Positions 1 through 11,109 of a stretch of 64,000 nucleotides of DNA are shown here, piece by piece. The stretch is from assembly GCA_030674185.1 (NCBI GenBank), contig JAPXFY010000023.1, forward strand, positions 22,671,298 to 22,735,297. The letters run 5' to 3'. Numbering within the stretch: position 1 is the first letter of the stretch; each line of letters opens with the position of its first letter. The notes beneath the pieces were generated by a model, which ran no database searches, had not been told where the DNA came from, and saw nothing but the letters and a program-made list of their open reading frames with translations. The DNA is from Monoplex corrugatus. Its lineage: Eukaryota > Mollusca > Gastropoda > Littorinimorpha > Ranellidae. Both the position numbers and the translations under genes were made by a program.

Positions 1-799
1 GTTTGTTTTCTTTGCTGTCCATGAAACTCTCAACATTCTTCTTAGAAACTACTTCTCGGCTGCCTCAATCTTGTTCTGGCTTTGCTTGTTGACTGTCCAC
101 GCCTCACAACCGTACAACAGTATTGGTTATATATAACATTCAAGAACTCTCTTCCTAGATGTTAATTGATACATATTTGTTGGTAAGAATGCTTTTCATC
201 TTCTTGAATGATGTTTGGCGTGGCCGATTCTGCTGGCTATTTCTGATGTGCATCTGCCGTCTGGTGAAATGATCGTTCTCAGGTATTTAAAATTATCAAC
301 CTGTCGCAAGGTTGTGCCGTTTGCTGTTATTTTGCATGAGGGGGTTTCATGTTTTTTACTGGTCACCATGACTTCAGTCTTACTGCTGTTTAGTTCCAAC
401 CCTTTACCTTTGCTATCTATTTCTACATCTACATCTGCGTATCGAATGTTGTTTATCATTTTTCCTCCAACCTTTAATCCAGGGTCTTCCTCTAGGTTTC
501 TCATGATGTTTTCGCTGTAAAGTGACAACAGATCTGGCGACAAAACACAACCCTGTCTGACTCCTCTTTTGATGTTTTGGAAAGAGCTTATATCGTTTTC
601 TATTCTTATTGCAGCTGTTTGTTCCAAATACCTATTTCTGATTATTCGTAGATCTTTTCCATCAATATAGAGTCTTTCTAGTTTGTTGATCATTTCTTCA
701 TGTCTTACCCGATCGGAAGTCTTGGTATAATCAACAAAGCATAAACATAAATCCTTATTCATCTCGATTGACCTTTCTATGATAGTTCTTAGGATGCCA
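1..799 (-). mobile_element. RTE-type LINE fragment (reverse transcriptase), 3' part runs off the window
   Basis: Antisense remnant of an RTE-type non-LTR retrotransposon, whose reverse transcriptase copies element RNA into the genome. The reading frame at 762-196 shows the RT palm motif FVDYTK, the QGCVLSP block, and KVGGKMINNIRYAD. Bases 1-190 still match the thumb/C-terminal part seen in the sister copy at 7.6-8.4 kb. The YADD catalytic loop is broken: YAD is followed at once by sequence that normally lies about 20 residues further on, so the second aspartate and the VLIAE segment are deleted. Similarity to the copy at 17.2 kb stops near 799, so this copy is 5'-truncated. It is dead. Clade assignment is from the C-terminal style and is inference. 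Confidence 0.85.
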
Positions 800-1235
800 A
801 ATTCATCAGTTCTCCTCTAAGACTTAAAAAAATCATTTGACCTCACTGACCATAGACTCTGTCTGTTAAAACTTAATATCTGTCTAAAATACATTTTGTG
901 TTCGGGTGTTCTGCCTTGGATGACCTGAGAAAAAAACACTTATTCCTAAAAGATATTGGAATATCCTTGCAAAGTTAATTCAACTTATGACAACAGAAAA
1001 CGGAGACTCAAGGGAAAGTTTGGCGATGTTTTTGTATCAATCTCTACAAAGGATTAAAGAGGTCTCGTACGTACTTTTTCGTTTACTTTTTGTTTTATCG
1101 TTTGGTTATGTATTTGTTGCAAAATTGTTTGGCTTACACTTACAGATAATGTTATAGTTGATTTGTTTTGTACTTCAAACCCGGTCATGAGGGGTTATGG
1201 CCTAAAATGAATACATCATCTCAAGTCTGAACTCT
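800..1235. other. No gene seen
   Basis: AT-rich sequence between the LINE 5' break and a microsatellite. No open frame with family character, no recognisable repeat. Confidence 0.5.
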
Positions 1236-1420
1236 CTGTCTGTGAGTGTCAGTCAGTCTCTGTCTCTGTCAGTCTGTCTGTCTCTGTCTCTGTCAGTCTG
1301 TCTGTCTCTACTCTCTCTCTCTCTATGTATATATGTATGTATGTGTGTGTGTGTATGTCTGTCTGTCTGTCTGTCTGTATGCCCGTGTCTCAGTGTTTGT
1401 TTATATGTGTCATTCATGTG
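1236..1420. repeat. TCTG/TC/TG compound microsatellite
   Basis: Runs of (TCTG)n, (TC)n and (TGTA/TG)n in sequence. The overlapping Ser/Leu/Cys/Val-rich frames are translation artefacts of the repeat. Confidence 0.9.
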
Positions 1421-1654
1421 GGAATACCAATTTACAGCGACTGTTAATACATCTGGTTTGCTATTTGATGCAATTCATAGCACTGCAGTTCTATGTTCCA
1501 ATATGTGTCATGGCAGAACGTGCATATATCTCGTTTCGCATCGTGTTTTATTGAATCTACCCTATTTTCGTTGAAATCACTATAGTCTTTCTGTTGCCAG
1601 TTTGCGTGTTTTCCCTGTTTATACTTTCATTTTCAATTTTCTTGTAATTACCAT

Positions 1655-2240
1655 CTTCCTGCATTGTCTGCCCTAAGAAAAAGCAAAATATTAACCCTCT
1701 CAACCCCCATCCTATCCACCATCTTCCTGCATTGTCTGCCCTAAGAAAAAGCAAAATATTAACCCTCACCCCTTCACCTTATCACCAGCTTCTGCATTGT
1801 CTGCCCTTAACTATAGCAAAATCTTAACCTTTTATCTCCTCACCCTAGCCATCAGCTTCCTGCATTGCCAGCCCTGGAGCAAAGCAAGAAGAACCCTTTC
1901 ACTCTCAAACGTATCCACACACTTCCTGCATTGTAAAGCCCCGGTACCAAAAAAAAAGTTAAAACCATTTCACCTCTCACCCTATCTACCAGCTTTCTGC
2001 AGTGTCAGCCCTGAAGCAAAGCAAGATATTAACCCTTTTACTTTCTCACCCTACCTGCCATTTTCCAACATTTGGTAGCTAAACAAATATTAACCCTTTC
2101 ACCCCTCACCCTATCCACCAGTTTCCTGCATTGTCTGCCCTAAAGCAAAGCAAAATATTAACCCCCTCTCTCTGTCCACCATCATCCTGTATTGTCAGCT
2201 CTGAATCAAAGCAAAATATTAACACTTTTACTAGAATATC
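1655..2240. repeat. Degenerate tandem repeat of about 65-75 bp (CTGCATTGTC...AGCAAAATATTAACCC)
   Basis: About eight imperfect units, each containing TTCCTGCATTGTCTGCCCT, then AAAGCAAAATATTAACCC and a pyrimidine-rich CCCTATCCACCA block. The units belong to the same family as the better-preserved 70-bp array at 32.05-33.0 kb and the palindromic element at 22.25 kb. No coding function. Confidence 0.8.
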
Positions 2241-2760
2241 TAAACCAGGATGATTTATTATAATCTAACAATCACAATTTCGTCCTAAACACTCAAATGG
2301 CATTCACTTTTCTCACCAACAGATTACTGTCATCTATTCTTAACTCAATCCTTACTGATGTAATATTCTTAGATACAAAAATAAAAGGCTTCTGATCTTG
2401 TCAACTATGATACTCATCTAAAGCTTCGAGTGTATCAGATTAGTCCAAATAATATTGTGTTCTTCATTTCTTACTTCAAGCAAAGAAAACAAAAAGTATC
2501 AACGAAAAACTTGTTTTTCGCCAGAAGGATGATTTGAATAGGCCTCCAACAAAGATTTGCATTTGGCCTTTCACTCTTTAACATTTTTATCCATGTTCTT
2601 CTTTTATGTGTCTCATCTCCCGATTGGGCTTGTGACATGTGTGCCGATGATTCAATTCTTTCTACTGACGGAAGTAGTGATAGTCATGTCGGTTATAAAT
2701 TGCAGAAAATCCGTTTTCAGGGTTCAGCTTTATGCTCAGATACTATAATATCAATAAGTC
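2241..2760. other. No gene seen
   Basis: AT-rich spacer. Some text resembles a decayed LINE, but no motif is clear enough to name. Confidence 0.4.
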
Positions 2761-2764
2761 ATTG

Positions 2765-2872
2765 AATAAAAAGAAAAGAAAAGAAAAGAAAAGAAAACAA
2801 AACAAAAGAGAAGAGAGGAGAAGAGAAGAGAGGAGGAGAGAAGAGAAGAGAAGAGAAGTGAAAGAAGAAAGA
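2765..2872. repeat. Purine-rich GAAAA/GAGAA microsatellite
   Basis: AAAAG and AGAGG units on the plus strand. The Lys/Arg/Glu-rich frame across it is low-complexity translation. Confidence 0.85.
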
Positions 2873-3139
2873 AACTCGAACAAAAACTATCATTGTAAAA
2901 ACCTGACAAAAACACTGCGTCCACTAGTTTTATCACTTAAATCCTGTTTCAGTGAACACTGTCCTCTCTTCAAATATCAGTTTCATCGGACGGGACACTG
3001 TCCCTCTGGAATACAACTACTCTTGAAGATGTCGCTGTACGAAGAGCTGAAGAAAGACAAAGATATCGTAATCGAGGAAAATCTTTAAAGCGATACAGAG
3101 ATACTTTGAGGTCAGTCTAATGATCTATGGATGGCATCA

Positions 3140-5490
3140 ACTCCACCAACTGGCTGTCACACTCTGTGATATGATCATAGACATGGATAGGGGACAGACA
3201 ACTAGTTCTGTCACACTGTGATATGATCATAGACATGGATAGGGTGATAGGCAACTAGTTCTGTCACACACTGTGATATAATCATAGACATGGATAGGGT
3301 GACAGGCAACTAGATCTGTCACACTGTGATATAATCATAGACATGGATAGGGTGACAGGCAAGTAGTTCTGTCACACACTGTGATATAATCATAGACATG
3401 GATAGGGAGACAGCAACTAGTTCTGTCACGCTGTGTGATATGATCATAGACATGGATAGGGAGACAGGCAACTAGTTCTGTCACACACTGTGATATAATC
3501 ATAGACATGGATAGGGAGACAGGCAACTAGTTCTGTCACGCTGTGTGATATGATCATAGACATGGATAGGGAGACAGGCAACTAGTTCTGTCACGCTGTG
3601 TGATATGATCATAGACATGATAGGGACAGGCAACTAGTTCTGTCACACTCTGTGATATGATCAAGACATGGATAGGGTGACAGGCAACTAGTTCTGTCAC
3701 ACACTGTGATATAATCATAGACATGGATAGGAGACAGGCAACTAGTTCTGTCACACACTGTGATATAATCATAGACATGGATAGGGTGACAGGCAACTAG
3801 TTCTGTCACACTGTGTGATGTGATCATAGACATGGATAGGGTGACAGGCAACTAGTTCTGTCACACACTGTGATATGATCATAGACATGGATAGGGTGAC
3901 AGGCAACTAGTTCTGTCACTCTGTGATATAATCATAGACATGGATAGGGTGACAGGCAACTAGATCTGTCACACACTGTGATATATCATAGACATGGATA
4001 GGGTGACAGGCAACTAGTTCTGTCACACACTGTGATATAATCATAGACATGGATAGGGTGACAGACAACTAGTTCTGTCACACTGTGATATAATCATAGA
4101 CATGGATAGGGTGACAGGCAACTAGATCTGTCACACACTGTGATATGATCATAGACATGGATAGGGAGACAGGCAAGTAGTTCTGTCACACTGTGATATA
4201 ATCATAGACATGGATAGGGTGACAGGCAACTAGATCTGTCACACCTGTGATATAATCATAGACATGGATAGGGTGACAGGCAACTAGTTCTGTCACACCT
4301 GTGATATAATCATAGACATGGATAGGGAGACAGGCAACTAGTTCTGTCACACTCTGTGATATAATCATAGACATGGATAGGGTGACAGGCAACTAGTTCT
4401 GTCACGCTGTGTGATTGATCATAGACATGGATAGGGTGACAGACAAGTAGTTCTGTCACGCTGTGTGATGTGATCATAGACATGGATAGGGAGACAGGCA
4501 ACTAGTTCTGTCACCTGTGTGATGTGATCATAGACATGGATAGGGTGACAGGCAACTAGTTCTGTCACGCTGTGTGATGTGATCATAGACATGGATAGGG
4601 TGACAGACAAGTAGTTCTGTCACGCTGTGTGATGTGATCATAGACATGGATAGGGAGACAGGCAACTAGTTCTGTCACACTCTGTGATATGATCATAGAC
4701 ATGGATAGGGAGACAGGCAAGTAGGTCTGTCACACTGTGATATAATCATAGACATGGATAGGGAGACAGGCAACTAGTTCTGTCACACTCTGTGATATGA
4801 TCATAGACATGGATAGGGTGACAGGCAAGTAGTTCTGTTACACTGTGATATAATCATAGACATGGATAGGGAGACAGGCAACTAGTTCTGTCACACTCTG
4901 TGATATGATCATAGACATGGATAGGGAGACAGGCAAGTAGGTCTGTCACACTGTGATATAATCATAAACATAGATAGGGAGACAGGCAACTAGTTCTGTC
5001 ACACTCTGTGATATGATCATAGACATGGATAGGGTGACAGGCAAGTAGCTCTGTCACACTGTGTGATATGATCACAGACATGGATAGGGAGACAGGCAAG
5101 TAGTTCTGTCACGCTGTGTGATATGATCATAGACATGGATAGGGAGACAGGCAACTAGTTCTGTCACACTGTGTGATATGATCATAGATGTGGATAAAGA
5201 GACAGGCAACTAGCTCAGTTAAATTCTTTGATATGATCATAGATATGGGTAGGAAGACAGGCTATTAACTCGTCAAACTCTGTGATATAATCGTAGACAT
5301 AGTCAGGTAGACAAGCAACTATATCTGTCATACTTCGTCATATGATCGTAGACAGACAGACAAAGAGCTCTGTGGTATTCTGTGATATGATCATAGACAC
5401 GAATAAGAAGACACACAACCAAATCTGTCACACTGTGATATGATGATAGACATGGATAGGGAGACAGACTATTGGCTCCGTCCACTCTTT
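3140..5490. repeat. 55-bp minisatellite array, about 42 units
   Basis: Direct tandem repeat. The unit runs GTGATATGATCATAGACATG, then GATAGGGTGACAGGCAACTA, then GTTCTGTCACACACT. Two variant positions alternate through the array: GGTGACAGGC versus GGAGACAGGC, and CAACTAG versus CAAGTAG. The core (3.2-5.15 kb) is homogeneous, while the last five or six units (5.19-5.49 kb) drift strongly, as expected at an array edge. Several antisense frames reading SPYPCL or SMSMI repeats come from the 55-bp unit being out of phase with codons. Confidence 0.95.
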
Positions 5491-5614
5491 GATAAAACAG
5501 CCTTGCTATATTGTAGGGCTGGCTGGTATACAGAGCTAAACATAGTTTCTATGTCATTCAATTAGCGCCAGTTCATTTCTGAGTGACGTTTAGGCCATCA
5601 TTGAATTTTTTAAA

Positions 5615-5619
5615 AAGAA

Positions 5620-5673
<54 letters not shown>

Positions 5674-5763
5674 TGAGAGAGAGAGAGAAAAGAGAGAGAG
5701 AGTAATCAATTTCCAGATCCCTGAAATGAAAAATATTACTATTCAAAAACAAAGAGAGAGAGA

Positions 5764-5837
<74 letters not shown>

Positions 5838-5900
5838 ATCAATTTCCAGATCCCTGAAATGAAAAATATTACGATGAAAAAAAAAAGATTGAGAAGAGAT

Positions 5901-5950
<50 letters not shown>

Positions 5951-5956
5951 TACAGA

Positions 5957-5994
<38 letters not shown>

Positions 5995-6004
5995 ACAGAC
6001 ACAC

Positions 6005-6050
<46 letters not shown>
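5615..6050. repeat. (GA)n microsatellite with a duplicated 48-bp unique island
   Basis: Four long GA runs. Between them the same unique stretch (TAATCAATTTCCAGATCCCT and onward to AAAAATATTAC) occurs twice, at 5702-5749 and 5836-5873, so one microsatellite-island unit was duplicated. Confidence 0.9.
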
Positions 6051-6052
<2 letters not shown>

Positions 6053-6054
6053 GA

Positions 6055-7235
6055 AAGCTAAAATGAAAGAATCCTAAGAAATATCTCCACTTTGGTAAAT
6101 CAAACACAAAAGGAAGAAAGTATGTCCACACAAACTGCGGTGTTATTGCGAAACAACAATCTATCACATGTGTTACTTAGAATTTGTCTACTTATTTCGA
6201 GGCATAAAAGCGCTAATCTCTTACAACAAGTGGACATCAATGCTAAGGCAATCATACTCATAGGCCAGAATTTCACTAAGTTGCCAGTCTGTGTTACAAT
6301 CATTACATATGGATTAACGTAAAATCCTGGGTGTCAGGTTGAAGGAAAGGCGTGAGAGAAGCAATAAGCTACAGACACTCAAAGGAGACATAAAGCAATC
6401 CAAAGCAATCCAGCACCGCTCGCAAAATGCCAACCACATCGAACAAGTTGCAATGCCTCCTGCAATATCTTCCATTCCACAATGCAGCACGGATTCCGGG
6501 TTAGGCGTCAATGGTGCCACCATTTGGTGTACGTCACTTCCTGTCCGTTGCATTGGTGACGTTACATCCTCTTTGTTGCTTGAATGAGACCATAAATGAC
6601 GTCATAAACTGTCTGACTTTGCGGGTTGGGAGTGACATTTCAGGAAAGCAAGACGGAACGCAGCAGCTGCAGATATATTTTTTTCTCCCAAAATAATCTT
6701 GTTCCTTAGTCAAAGTATGCTAAGCCCGTTCATTTCCTCACCCTGTCCACCAGCTACATTCCTCTTAATCGAGCCACTATTCCATAGATGCGTTGGCAAA
6801 GCCAAAAATCGACTGGCGAAATTCGTTAAGGAAATATATGCGGAAAAAAAATCACCAAAAACAACAACAAACGGTAAAAGACCGGGATACAATTCCATAG
6901 ACGCGATGTTTTGCTGCACTGTTCTCGGCTTTTGTTTTTTTAAAAGATTTTTTCATGCAATGGCGCCGGCACGAATAAATAAGTAGAAAAAGTTAGAAAA
7001 AATAAATATGACTAAAGACGTTACAAAGCACGATTTTGGGGCAAACTATGATAAAATCTAGTCATATTTCGCCAGGTCCTGGCGTAGAGTTCCACTTATT
7101 TTTCTACAATGTCTGTGTCGTTTACAAAAGACATGTTGCTTCTTTGTCTGAAGAAAATGGCCAGAAATGAATCTGGTGCAAACTATGCCCTGCCCACTTC
7201 TGTATGACATTCGTTGGCGAAGACAAAACAATTCT
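6055..7235. other. No gene identified
   Basis: About 1.2 kb of mixed composition. Short frames exist on both strands but none has a recognisable motif. Bases 6726-6755 (CCTCACCCTGTCCACCAGCT) match the pyrimidine block of the 70-bp repeat family, so a fragment of that family lies here. Confidence 0.4.
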
Positions 7236-7239
7236 TTCC

Positions 7240-7389
7240 TCAGAGCGAAGAGAAAGAGAGAGGGGAGAGAGAGAGAGAGAGAGACGAGAAGAGCAGAGAC
7301 AGAGAGAGACAGAGACAGAGACAGAGAACAGAGACAGAGACAGACAGAGACAGAGACAGAGGACAACACAGAGAGAGAAGAAGAGAGAG

Positions 7390-7453
<64 letters not shown>

Positions 7454-7460
7454 TGTCAGT
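7240..7460. repeat. GA/GACA purine microsatellite
   Basis: (GA)n and (GACAGA)n runs. The Arg/Glu-rich frames on the plus strand and Ser/Leu-rich frames on the minus strand are repeat translations. Confidence 0.9.
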
Positions 7461-7624
7461 TTTGGTGCAAAATTTGCACGATTTTCGTCTGTATGGATCT
7501 GCATGATAATTTGATCATTGGACACAAAAGGTATAATTATACTGATGCGAATTTCGCCTCTTCCATTCTTCACTTCGGTTTCATTACGCCATCGTGTCTA
7601 TGGAAATATAATTGTTCTTATGAT

Positions 7625-8448
7625 GCCATGGATTAAAGGTTGGAGGAAAAATGATAAACAACATTCGATACGCAGATAACATCGTGCTAATTGCAGAAAA
7701 TGAAAGGGACCTACAAAACCTTGTGAATATAATAAAAACAGAAAGCAAAGGTAAGGGGTTGGAATTAACAGCAGGAAGACTGAAGTCATGGTGATCAGTA
7801 AAAAACATAAAATCCCCACATGCAAACTAACAGCAAATGGCACAACCTTGACATAGGTTGATAAGTTTAAGTATCTGAGAACGATCATTTCACCAGACAG
7901 CAGATGCACATCAGAAATAGCCAGCAGAATTGGCCAAGCCAAAACAGCATTCAAGAAGATGAAAAGCATTCTTACCAACAAATGCCTATCAATTAACATA
8001 AGGAAGAGAGTTCTCGAATGTTATATAGAACCGATAATGTTATACGGTTGTGAGGCGTGGACAATCAACAAGCAAAGCCTGAACAAGATTGAGGCAGCCG
8101 AGAAGTGGTTTCTAAGAAGAATGTTGAGAGTTCCATGGACAGCAAAGAAAACAAACGAGACAGTCTTGATGGAGGCAGACACAAGAAGATCATTCATAGA
8201 GAAGATTAGGAATAGACAGGCAACATTTATAGGCCATTTTATGAGGAAAGGGGAATTGGAGCACCTGGTCACAACAGGAAAGCTGGAGGACAAGAGAGCA
8301 CCAGGTAGACCCAGGGAAAAATATTGAACGGACTTGCAGAGTGGCTGAAGACAGAGAGGGTGGAATATGTGCTTGCGGCAACAAGGGATAGATGCATATG
8401 GAGGGCCATGATCGCCAACGCCAGGTGGCAAAGCACTTGATGATGATG
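7625..8448 (+). mobile_element. RTE-type LINE, 3' half
   Basis: Five-prime-truncated sense copy starting inside the RT palm: KVGGKMINNIRYAD, with the second catalytic Asp changed to Asn (YADN at about 7667-7678). It continues through KFKYLRTIISPD-like fingers/thumb text in another frame and an open C-terminal stretch at 7959-8327 containing LYGCEAWT, the WFLRRMLRVPW block and the RQATFIGHFMRKGELEHLVT tail. The terminal RDRW-like region is shifted in frame. It ends in a short (GAT)n tail at 8438-8452, the usual 3' end of this family here. Several frameshifts, so non-functional. Confidence 0.88.
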
Positions 8449-8559
8449 ATGATACCATGACCATCGTGATCATTGTGGGGATTCATGAGACTCAGCAACC
8501 TACAGGATCCTTCATTTCTGTCTCTGATATGCAAGAATACAAAGAGTTGGTCAGACATA

Positions 8560-8860
8560 CGTGTACTGAAGTTCTTACAGTGTGTGACATTTACCACTCA
8601 TCTCTTCCTCTGTCTGTGGGGTACAGCAACAAACAGTTCAGACATACTGAGGTTGGTCCAGTCTTTGATGTTTACCACCCAGCTCTTCCTCTGTCTGTGG
8701 GGTACAGCAGCAAACAGTTCAGACATATGAGGTTGGTCCAGTCTTTGATATTTACCACCCAGTTCTTCCTCAGTCGACCACGATGATGGCCTCCTTCGAG
8801 AGTGTCCTGAAGGATGGTCTTGGACTGCGTATCGATGGCGGGTGGCGTGACCAAACCAAG
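8560..8860 (-). mobile_element. LINE C-terminal fragment with an 80-bp triplication
   Basis: Antisense text DTLEGGHHRGRLRKNWVVNI followed by KDWTNL is the C-terminal tail found after the RT domain of many invertebrate LINEs. The last about 80 bp (DWTNL...LLLYPTDRG) is repeated in tandem: bases 8580-8660, 8660-8740 and 8740-8780 share TTTACCAC..., TCTTCCTCTGTCTGTGGGGT and CAAACAGTTCAGACATA. Only a scrap remains; the RT domain is absent. Confidence 0.6.
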
Positions 8861-8965
8861 CAGGCTCGTGTCGGTTTCGCAGATCTTAGGGGCTGCTCCT
8901 GAGGCCCCGCCATGAAGTTGATCTTGTTCTGTTCATACTCAGTAGTCTGAAGCTGGGGACAGGAT

Positions 8966-9130
8966 AGTAATAATAATAATTACAGTACTTATATAGCACA
9001 AACTCTTGATAAAAATCAAATCTAAGGGCTGAACATACACATGCACATGCATGCACACACACACTCACACACGCACACGCACACGGCTATAAATGGGGAA
9101 AAGAAGAAAAGCAATAGAAATTTATATATA
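8966..9130 (-). mobile_element. L2/CR1-group LINE 3'-UTR fragment
   Basis: Begins with the (AAT)n tail and the antisense of the GCGCTATATAA-type 3' end (here AGTACTTATATAGCACAAAC), followed by an internal (CA)n and GGCTATAAATGGGGA. This order matches the 3' ends at 17.85, 30.4 and 58.4 kb. Confidence 0.75.
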
Positions 9131-9384
9131 AGTGTATTCAAAGTAGAAAAAAAAGAAATCAATAGAAAACATTTATATACAAATATATATAGTTGAAAGA
9201 GTTTCCCCAGGCAATTGATCTCAAAGGCCTGACCTCTCTGCACTACAAAACAGTGTCCAAGTTTCAGTCCCGTACAGTGCCTCGTTCGGTCTGACTTTGA
9301 TTGTGAAGTGAAGCTGATGGTGCTCCTTCTCTGGCTCGCGTTCAGTCTAGTCACTGGCTTCCTGCAAACTGCAACAGGCAAGCT

Positions 9385-9535
9385 GGTGGACAGGGTTAGG
9401 GAGTGAAAGACTTAAGAAGGCGTCACTGGACGTGGTCGGCGCCTTATGCATTTCACCCCAAGGCACATTGGCTGCAGATTTTTGAAAGCCTGCGCATCAA
9501 CCGTACCTACTGATTAGGCCTTGCCATGTTTTTCC
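9385..9535 (+). repeat. Dispersed GGCGTC...TTAGGCCTT element (weak copy)
   Basis: AAGAAGGCGTCACTG and later GCCTGCGCATCAACCG...GATTAGGCCTT resemble the element with (CAGTTT)n ends found at 14.04, 31.6, 37.3 and 39.9 kb. The preceding AAGCTGGTGGACAGGGTTAG also matches the 70-bp repeat family. Relationship inferred by eye. Confidence 0.4.
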
Positions 9536-9639
9536 CCTATTTACATTGCCTTCGGTAAGGATAATGCATCTATCAACCATTTGACACGTAGAAGTTAATA
9601 TTCAATCATTTCTGTAACTTCGTTAACGTTGTATGTGTT

Positions 9640-9703
9640 AAGGTATCTATCTATTTATCTATCTATCTATCTGTCTGTCTATCTATGTATCTATGTATAG
9701 GTA
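9640..9703. repeat. (TATC)n microsatellite, left flank of the LINE
   Basis: About 60 bp of TATC/TGTC units directly abutting the 3' end of the antisense LINE at 9704. Confidence 0.9.
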
Positions 9704-9865
9704 GAAAGAAACTCTAGGGAGAGCTAGACAACAGAAGGTCTTCAGAGAAGTAACCCCCTTTAGACAAGTGTTTCGGCCCTGAACTCCTTACACTCTCGGG
9801 GGGCCGGGCCACATCCAGGTCATGACTCCTGGATGCCCTTCTGCTGTTGTCTATTTTTTTTCCAC

Positions 9866-9944
9866 ACGCCGGGGAGCGAACCTGGGCGATTCTGCGCTTC
9901 AGAACTGCGGTACGCGGTTTTACCAATGTGCTAACGGGGCACAC
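9866..9944 (-). other. tRNA-like sequence with Pol III A/B-box resemblance in the LINE 3' region
   Basis: Antisense GCCCCGTTAGCACATTGGTA resembles a tRNA 5' end with A box, and about 35 bases on GGTTCGCTCCC matches the B-box consensus GGTTCGANTCC. The acceptor and anticodon stems do not pair properly, so this is not a working tRNA gene. It lies just after the LINE stop codon. It could be part of the LINE 3' UTR or a SINE head. Confidence 0.4.
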
Positions 9945-9957
9945 ATCATCTGTAGGG

Positions 9958-11109
9958 AATTTAATCCTTATGAAGTTCACTTTGGTTCCTCCTTGCCCAG
10001 ATCCAGCTTGAGCTCCTTTCTGCTGCCTCTGCCATCGCTTTAAGAACTCTAGTCCTCTTCTTCCCAGAAATGGCGAGTTGTTTCATGAGATCATCAGCGG
10101 AGGTGCCCACAAACCCTCTTGCCCCGACCTCTATGGCGAAGATTTTGACCCGCAGACCTGCTTTCTTCAGGGTGCTGGCAAGACCGGCGTATTTTTCGGT
10201 CTTGTAGATATGTGCTTCTTCCATTCTGCTTTCGTATGGCACAGTGAGTTCTATCAGAATCACTTGTTTCGAGGAGTCAGAGTGGAGAGCGATGTCTGGT
10301 CTCATGCCTGTCTTGCTGATGACATCTGGGTAATTTCTCCACTCTGGGAGGTCTGCTGTACACTCCCAGTCGACTGCTCCATCCAGAAGACCCTTTGGCA
10401 ATGTGCTGGTTGTCATAGCAATTTCGGGCCAGACCTGTTTCCCTCCTGCTTTGTAGAACGTTGTCATAGCAATTGGTGCGTTTGGGGTCATGGTTTTTTC
10501 GCTAACCACGTCTGTGATCACTTTCAGAACTTGGTTGTGCCTCCATGTATACCTTCCTTGGGCTAGCGCTACTTTGCAAGAGCTTAGGACATGTTCCACT
10601 GTTTGTTTCTTCTGACAGAGCAGACATGCTGGGTCATCTGATTTCCCCCATTTCACTAAGTTTGCATTCGAGGGTAGCAGGTCATATACAGATCTGAGGA
10701 GGAAGCTTATCCTTAGAGGAGCCATGTGCCACATATCGTTCCAGCTGAGACTTCTCTGGAGTGCACTGTCCCATGTTGTCCATTGCCCCTGTTGACCTTG
10801 CTGGACTGCCTTCTGCACTCTTTTGACATCTTCTTCTTTCTTCAACTCCTGTATGATCATGTCTCTTTTTTCCTTCCTTTTGGCTTGTATGGATCCCTGT
10901 CTGTTGGTTTGCGTGTGTCCAATTATTTCTTTGATGCTGAGGTTTCTCTTGGCATTGTTTACAGCCTCTTGGACTTTCCATTTTTTGCCAGTTCTCAGCT
11001 TTGGCTGAACTGATCTCATGATATTGTCTTCCGATTCCTCCAGCATGCTCAACAGTCTTGCTTTTCCAACTTTGTATTCCTCCACTATGGATTTGAGAGG
11101 TAGCTTCAC
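9958..11109 (-). CDS. LINE C-terminal domain: CCHC zinc knuckle plus restriction-like endonuclease
   Basis: Uninterrupted open frame of about 382 codons, the longest coherent one in the window. No ATG lies at its upstream end (the first codon is GTG in mid-domain), so it is the tail of a longer LINE protein, not a separate gene. Visible order: basic helical linker (about residues 40-110), FLLRSVYDLLPS near 136-146, a C-x2-C-x7-H-x4-C knuckle (C162, C165, H173, C178), RHN at 190-192, then RPD at 270-272, an IELTVPYE strand with Glu287, and K-T-E-K-Y at 303-307. The (R)PD...E...K arrangement after a CCHC knuckle is the layout of the restriction-like endonuclease that nicks the target in R2/NeSL-type elements. 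The frame is intact, so this copy is relatively young. Confidence 0.72.

Noticed and set aside
3335..5485. Many antisense frames of 60-80 codons reading SPYPCL or SMSMI repeats
   Set aside because: They follow the 55-bp tandem unit and disappear outside it; no start context or family.
3140..5490. CRISPR-like array
   Set aside because: Units are contiguous with no unique spacers, and the surroundings are eukaryotic retroelements. The same holds for the 40-, 32-, 18- and 41-bp arrays.
6339..6587. 82-codon frame in the 6.1-7.2 kb spacer
   Set aside because: Overlapped by an equally long antisense frame, no family resemblance, no splice or promoter support.
10078..10566. 162-codon plus-strand frame rich in Cys/Phe
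   Set aside because: Lies antisense to the intact LINE C-terminal frame with its conserved motifs; a shadow.
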